The notes below the pieces were generated by a model. The model had not been told where the DNA came from. It ran no database searches and saw only the letters and a program-made list of their open reading frames with translations. A program made the position numbers and the translations under genes. From Sipunculus nudus (taxonomy: Eukaryota > Annelida > Sipuncula > Golfingiida > Sipunculidae), in the NCBI GenBank assembly GCA_026874595.1, contig CM049306.1, positions 73,531,642-73,595,641 on the forward strand: a stretch of 64,000 bases of DNA. Direction: 5' to 3'. Below are positions 61,701-64,000 of the stretch, one piece after another (position 1 is the first letter of the stretch; each line of letters opens with the position of its first letter).

Positions 61701-62269
61701 GGGAAATTTATAGCATTCTAAATGAACTAGGTTTCACTTAAGGTAACCAAACTGCATATTTTTATGTTGTATATATTCTGTGTTGGTATGATATTAACCA
61801 TCAGGCAGTTTTGAAAATATATTAGAATATTAAGTTTATATTAATTGTGCAAACTGCTCCATAAAATGAAAAGACAGATGCTAAAATGTTCTACCATACA
61901 CCAGATTATTTCTAAAAAATTACAACATAGGACCTTTTAAATGCCTGGGACTAAAATTAAAGATGAAAATGAAAAGTCCATCAGAAATAATGGCCAAGTC
62001 AAAATGAGAAAATATCATGGAATAATAAGTGATTTATTTGTTTTAATAATAAAACAAAAACAGCAAGTAAAATAACACAAGGTAAAAATAAAACTAATTA
62101 AAATGTTTTTATCAGAACTGTCAAAATCTTAAAAAAAGAAAATCACAACTCCAATAATATTTTGATCTATGAACTGAAGACAAAAAAGAAGAAAATGGAA
62201 AGAAGATAATTAAATTATAAAAACACCAGTGATATCATACTTCATCTTGTGGGAACTCCAGAGTCACAA
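43773..62269 (-). CDS. Large serine-rich, largely disordered protein, function unknown (5' end outside window)
   Basis: Exons, 5' to 3': 62241-62269 (probable), 60540-60722, 58707-58976, 57577-57883, 53949-54101, 52976-53515, 52153-52211, 51618-51670, 51112-51192, 50699-50829, 49698-49878, 43773-43935. All junctions are GT-AG with matching phases; the last eleven give 2121 nt, 706 residues and a TGA. Order of parts: Lys/Pro-rich basic segment; Ser/Arg-rich segment with VFEVPDLPPRKFGAAATPG; a Ser-Ser-Ala-Gly-Arg repeat exon; an acidic DGHAEGSLKVGFLGDEVDDD segment; a long low-complexity exon with ISALDMLMEEMGVYPPHP; a predicted helical basic core (FDEALRKYQTKAGIADPVKV, then ERAMERSLLMRLQKHLRAES); a Ser/Thr tail; and a conserved-looking end with LEEQLIFERFPQWGEKWLAP. 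No enzyme motif, membrane segment or known domain is recognised; a scaffold or cytoskeletal role would be a guess. Confidence 0.85.
44264..46740 (+). mobile_element. Family A element with C-tract-bearing core (last intron of the serine-rich gene)
   Basis: The left end TTTAGCTTAGCTGACTGTTA is a decayed form of the family A hairpin, followed by GTCC-type microsatellite. The first 680 bp are the reverse complement of 1150-1835. The right end AGCTGAGCACAGTGACCCAT then GGGTCCCTTG matches the right end at 31748. The middle has diverged units with ACATTTGTT and C homopolymers (45721-45754, interrupted by one G, and about 46298-46311). Confidence 0.65.
47086..48550 (-). mobile_element. Family B element, shorter copy in minus orientation, both ends intact
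   Basis: The left end on the plus strand is AACTAGAATACGG, then the perfect hairpin GTAGTCG-ACAAG-CGACTAC (47100-47118), then GTATCCGCC. The right end is the hairpin GTATCCGCAAAAC-TCT-GTTTTGGCGGATAC (48518-48546). A GGC trinucleotide run (about 48480-48499) lies just inside. The core has about four units with GGTGGCGCCACC or one-base variants, including two almost identical 290-bp units (about 47640-47930 and 47930-48220). Frames at 47609-47893 and 47997-48517 are repeat readings, not genes. Confidence 0.8.
49087..49556 (-). mobile_element. Family A element, short minus-oriented copy
   Basis: The left side has AACAAGTGATCCATGAGTCA then GATGCTCAGCTGACTA (the right terminus in reverse). The right side has CTATAGCTCAGATGACTTTA then ATCAGCTGAGC, the hairpin terminus. 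The core is about one unit long (AGGAGATTTTTAATGG, GCGCCCTGTTAACAG). A tRNA-like phrase, CCCCATAGCTCAGTGGATA, occurs at about 49351 by convergence or nesting. Confidence 0.65.
49974..50279. mobile_element. PIF/Harbinger-like MITE, 306 bp
   Basis: Flanked by TAA on both sides (49971-49973 and 50280-50282). Ends are inverted: GGCCAAAATGAAAAAAAAAG, then TATGGTTCTCAGGCACT, against AGTGCCTGAGAACCATA and TTTGGCC. Three-base TWA target duplications are the hallmark of PIF/Harbinger elements. Sister copies are at 59002 and, decayed, at 41045. It sits in an intron of the serine-rich gene. Confidence 0.75.
52237..52616. repeat. Minisatellite, 17-18-bp unit
   Basis: About twenty units of the type GGACAGTTACAGTGATA, with variants GGGCAG and CAGTCACAG, fill the intron between exons 52153-52211 and 52976-53515 of the serine-rich gene. 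Confidence 0.9.
57577..57883 (-). repeat. Coding repeat: Ser-Ser-Ala-Gly-Arg exon
   Basis: This 307-nt exon of the serine-rich gene encodes about fifteen imperfect copies of a five- or six-residue unit (VSSAGR, ASSAGR, REGSAG, QSSTGR), bounded by the acceptor CATACAG and donor CCAG|GTAATT. At the DNA level it is a CTG/CAG-rich 15-18-bp repeat. Length probably varies between individuals. An alternative acceptor two bases downstream would break the frame with the previous exon and is not favoured. Confidence 0.8.
58320..58505 (-). mobile_element. tRNA-headed SINE with a conserved central motif
   Basis: Minus strand: GGCCTGGACAGTTGAGGGGT (A-box side), then GGATTGATCCC (B box), followed by GTGGTTTTCTCAGGGTTCTT then CAGTTTCCTCCAC. 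The latter resembles the GGTTTTCTCCGGGTNCTCCGG-type core shared by several SINE families of marine animals. Located in an intron of the serine-rich gene. Confidence 0.6.
59002..59297. mobile_element. PIF/Harbinger-like MITE, 296 bp, second copy
   Basis: Flanked by TTA on both sides (58999-59001 and 59298-59300). Ends match the 49974 element (TATGGTTCTCAGGCACC near the left; GTGCCCGAGAACCATTCC near the right, then TTTGGCC). It starts about 25 bp upstream, in transcript sense, of exon 58707-58976, inside the intron's acceptor-proximal region, so it may carry the branch-point region. Confidence 0.75.
60300..60410 (+). repeat. Fragment of the dispersed repeat seen at 42040
   Basis: GGAATTCAGCAGATGTACAA, then TACTTAGTTAAGCTAG and GGAGGTGGTTACCTC follow 42348-42415 base by base with few changes. 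The upstream part of the unit is missing or too diverged. Confidence 0.65.
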
Positions 62270-64000
62270 CTGAAGGCTATAAATGAATAACAGTACATGT
62301 ATCATTTACTGCAAATATATTAAATCATACTTTGGATATAGTGTATATTTACTAGTATGCAGCTCATGTCAAACATGTTTCAATATAGTGATAACAACTG
62401 GAACAAAGCAGACTGGATAAAGCTGATACAAGAAAGCAGTTTATTATGTGAATAATATGCAAAATATATATACATATGTACAATTTTCTTAAATAAAAAA
62501 TAAGATGTGTACACATCTGTGATGACTTAAATGAGATTAAGGAAAGAATAAGGAATTGTTATGTAAATCATTTGCAATATATATACATATGTACAATTTT
62601 ATTACAAATGAAATTAAGATGTTTGCACATCTGTGATTACTTAAAAGAGATTTAAGGAAAGAATAAGGAAACTAATTAATGGTTAATGTATATTTCAAAA
62701 TGTTATATAAGAATACTATTTTATTTTCAATCTTTTCTTTGTGCATATGAATGCAGTCTTGTAATAACAGAGCCAAATGAAAGACAAAATGAATACTAGT
62801 AGCTAAAGCTAAAAATAACTCAAAATGTTATCACTAAGAACAAAAAGGGCTGAATGGTACTACCTAGAATGGTAACACTACTGATAAAAGTAACTGTTTT
62901 TGTAAATACAATGTGTATAATCATTATAACAATAGGTTTGAATACATTTAAGGAGAAAAAGTTAGAATTTATATAGATCCTGTTTATAGGAGTGAACAAA
63001 ACATTAAAAATGTGACAATGATTGTCATTTTGTGCGAAGTATTACACAGAAGAATTATATAAAGGTGTCTCTGCATGAACCTTTAAATGAAATAAGAAAT
63101 CCTATACAATTAATGACAGCACCTAAATGGACAGAATGAAGTTCTAACGGTTTGTCTATGAGTGAATATTTGGAATCATGTATATTTGTAATTTTATAAT
63201 CAATACAAATATGTCAACATAAATGTTATAGTTGGTTGTCATAAGAAGCAGAAATAGGCAGGGCCAGTCCTCTAGTGTGATGTCACTTTATCAGGCCCTG
63301 TATAATATGTCAGAGAACCAAAAATGACTGTGTGTTCTACCAGTAGGTACCCACTGAAATTTGGTAATAATGCTCTTGGACCTAAAAATGATCACATAGT
63401 ATGACACTAAAGTCAATAAGGGACCAAAGGCTTAAAAAGAGATGTAAAACGTCATAACAAAGCGAACATTTATATTTAGCAACCTTCTGGTCTTGTGGCC
63501 AAATGAGAAGTGGCAGCCTCACTTTAACTGTTGCATTTTACAGAATATTTGACACTAAACAACCAATCAACAGCTTTTAAATGTAGTTGGTTAGGCATGT
63601 GACTGGTGACCTTGACCTTTATCAATTGGGTTTTCTTAGATATTGGTATAAATGAATTACCAAAATATTATGCAAGGTATGGTTTTGGTTTCATTCCAGA
63701 TAATTAGGCCTATGCCTCATTCCTCAATTGCAGCTTTCTTTTTGGAACTGATATGTAAATTTATATAAAAATTCACAGATTTCAATGGGTGCCAGACTGT
63801 GATACAGACTATAACTAGATATTTCATGACTTGTGAGGCACAGAGGCTAGAACAAGTCATGGTCTCTTTCTGCTTTCAACGTAAGTAAGACAAGCCCTGT
63901 ATTCTCATTTCTTGTCTGCTTTGGGAAAACTTAAGTGTTTAAACTACTATGATTTTTCATTAAATCATGTGACATGCTTTTATTAGATTTTTATAAAAGT
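62270..64000. other. Intron or upstream region of the serine-rich gene, nothing recognised but one tandem duplication
   Basis: AT-rich with no exon-like block that fits the required phase. 62459-62562 and 62575-62677 are a diverged tandem duplication (offset about 115 bp; both contain ATATATACATATGTACAATT then TTAAGGAAAGAATAAGGAA). 61260-61395 has short repeats of TTAGACAGGTGG. The gene's first exon(s) must lie beyond the right edge. Confidence 0.5.

Overview
This window is nuclear DNA from an animal, most likely a mollusc and probably a bivalve. It is AT-rich. Its protein-coding genes are split into short exons by long GT-AG introns, there is a nuclear tRNA gene with internal A and B boxes, and most of the remaining sequence is mobile-element debris. 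The bivalve assignment is an inference from the general look of the repeats (foldback elements with runs of GTCC/GGAC, tRNA-headed SINEs, long C/G homopolymers); no species can be named from sequence alone. There are no operons, bacterial ribosome sites, prophage or CRISPR.

Two genes can be assembled exon by exon with matching reading phases. (1) COMMD7, plus strand, 22439-38819: nine coding exons, 201 residues, complete, with one GC-AG intron and an 8.5-kb intron 5 packed with repeats. (2) A long serine-rich protein of unknown function, minus strand, 43773-about 62269: eleven confident exons encode 706 residues in one unbroken frame ending in a stop, plus one probable 29-nt exon; the 5' end lies beyond the right edge of the window. 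The two genes converge. A tRNA-Glu(UUC) gene sits on the minus strand 153 bp upstream of the COMMD7 start codon. A minus-strand exon at 1922-2065, rich in Arg-Asp/Arg-Glu pairs, looks like part of an RS/RD-type gene running off the window or hidden among repeats. Two small plus-strand candidates (3206-3406; 14637-15231) are speculative.

Region by region: 1-6100 is mostly repeats (a 680-bp tandem element, a degenerate family B copy, a possible LTR-like unit with a heat-shock element, a foldback element, and a 1.3-kb element with long inverted termini). 6100-10600 holds a broken LINE reverse-transcriptase C-terminus and microsatellites. 10600-13000 holds a 311-bp Helitron with both ends and a fragment of a second copy. 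13900-16400 has AGACATGTCT-rich sequence. 16400-22200 is gene-poor and ends in three palindromes. 22200-38800 is tRNA-Glu and COMMD7. 38800-43800 is intergenic. 43800-62300 is the serine-rich gene with repeats in its introns. 62300-64000 shows nothing recognisable.

The most interesting non-genic content is two unrelated repeat families (A and B). Each has short inverted repeats near its ends, small hairpins and a tandem-repeat core, and each is present in several orientations. That architecture resembles non-autonomous Helentron (HINE) elements. Family B carries a 12-bp perfect palindrome, GGTGGCGCCACC, about every 140 bp, with copies in introns of both assembled genes.
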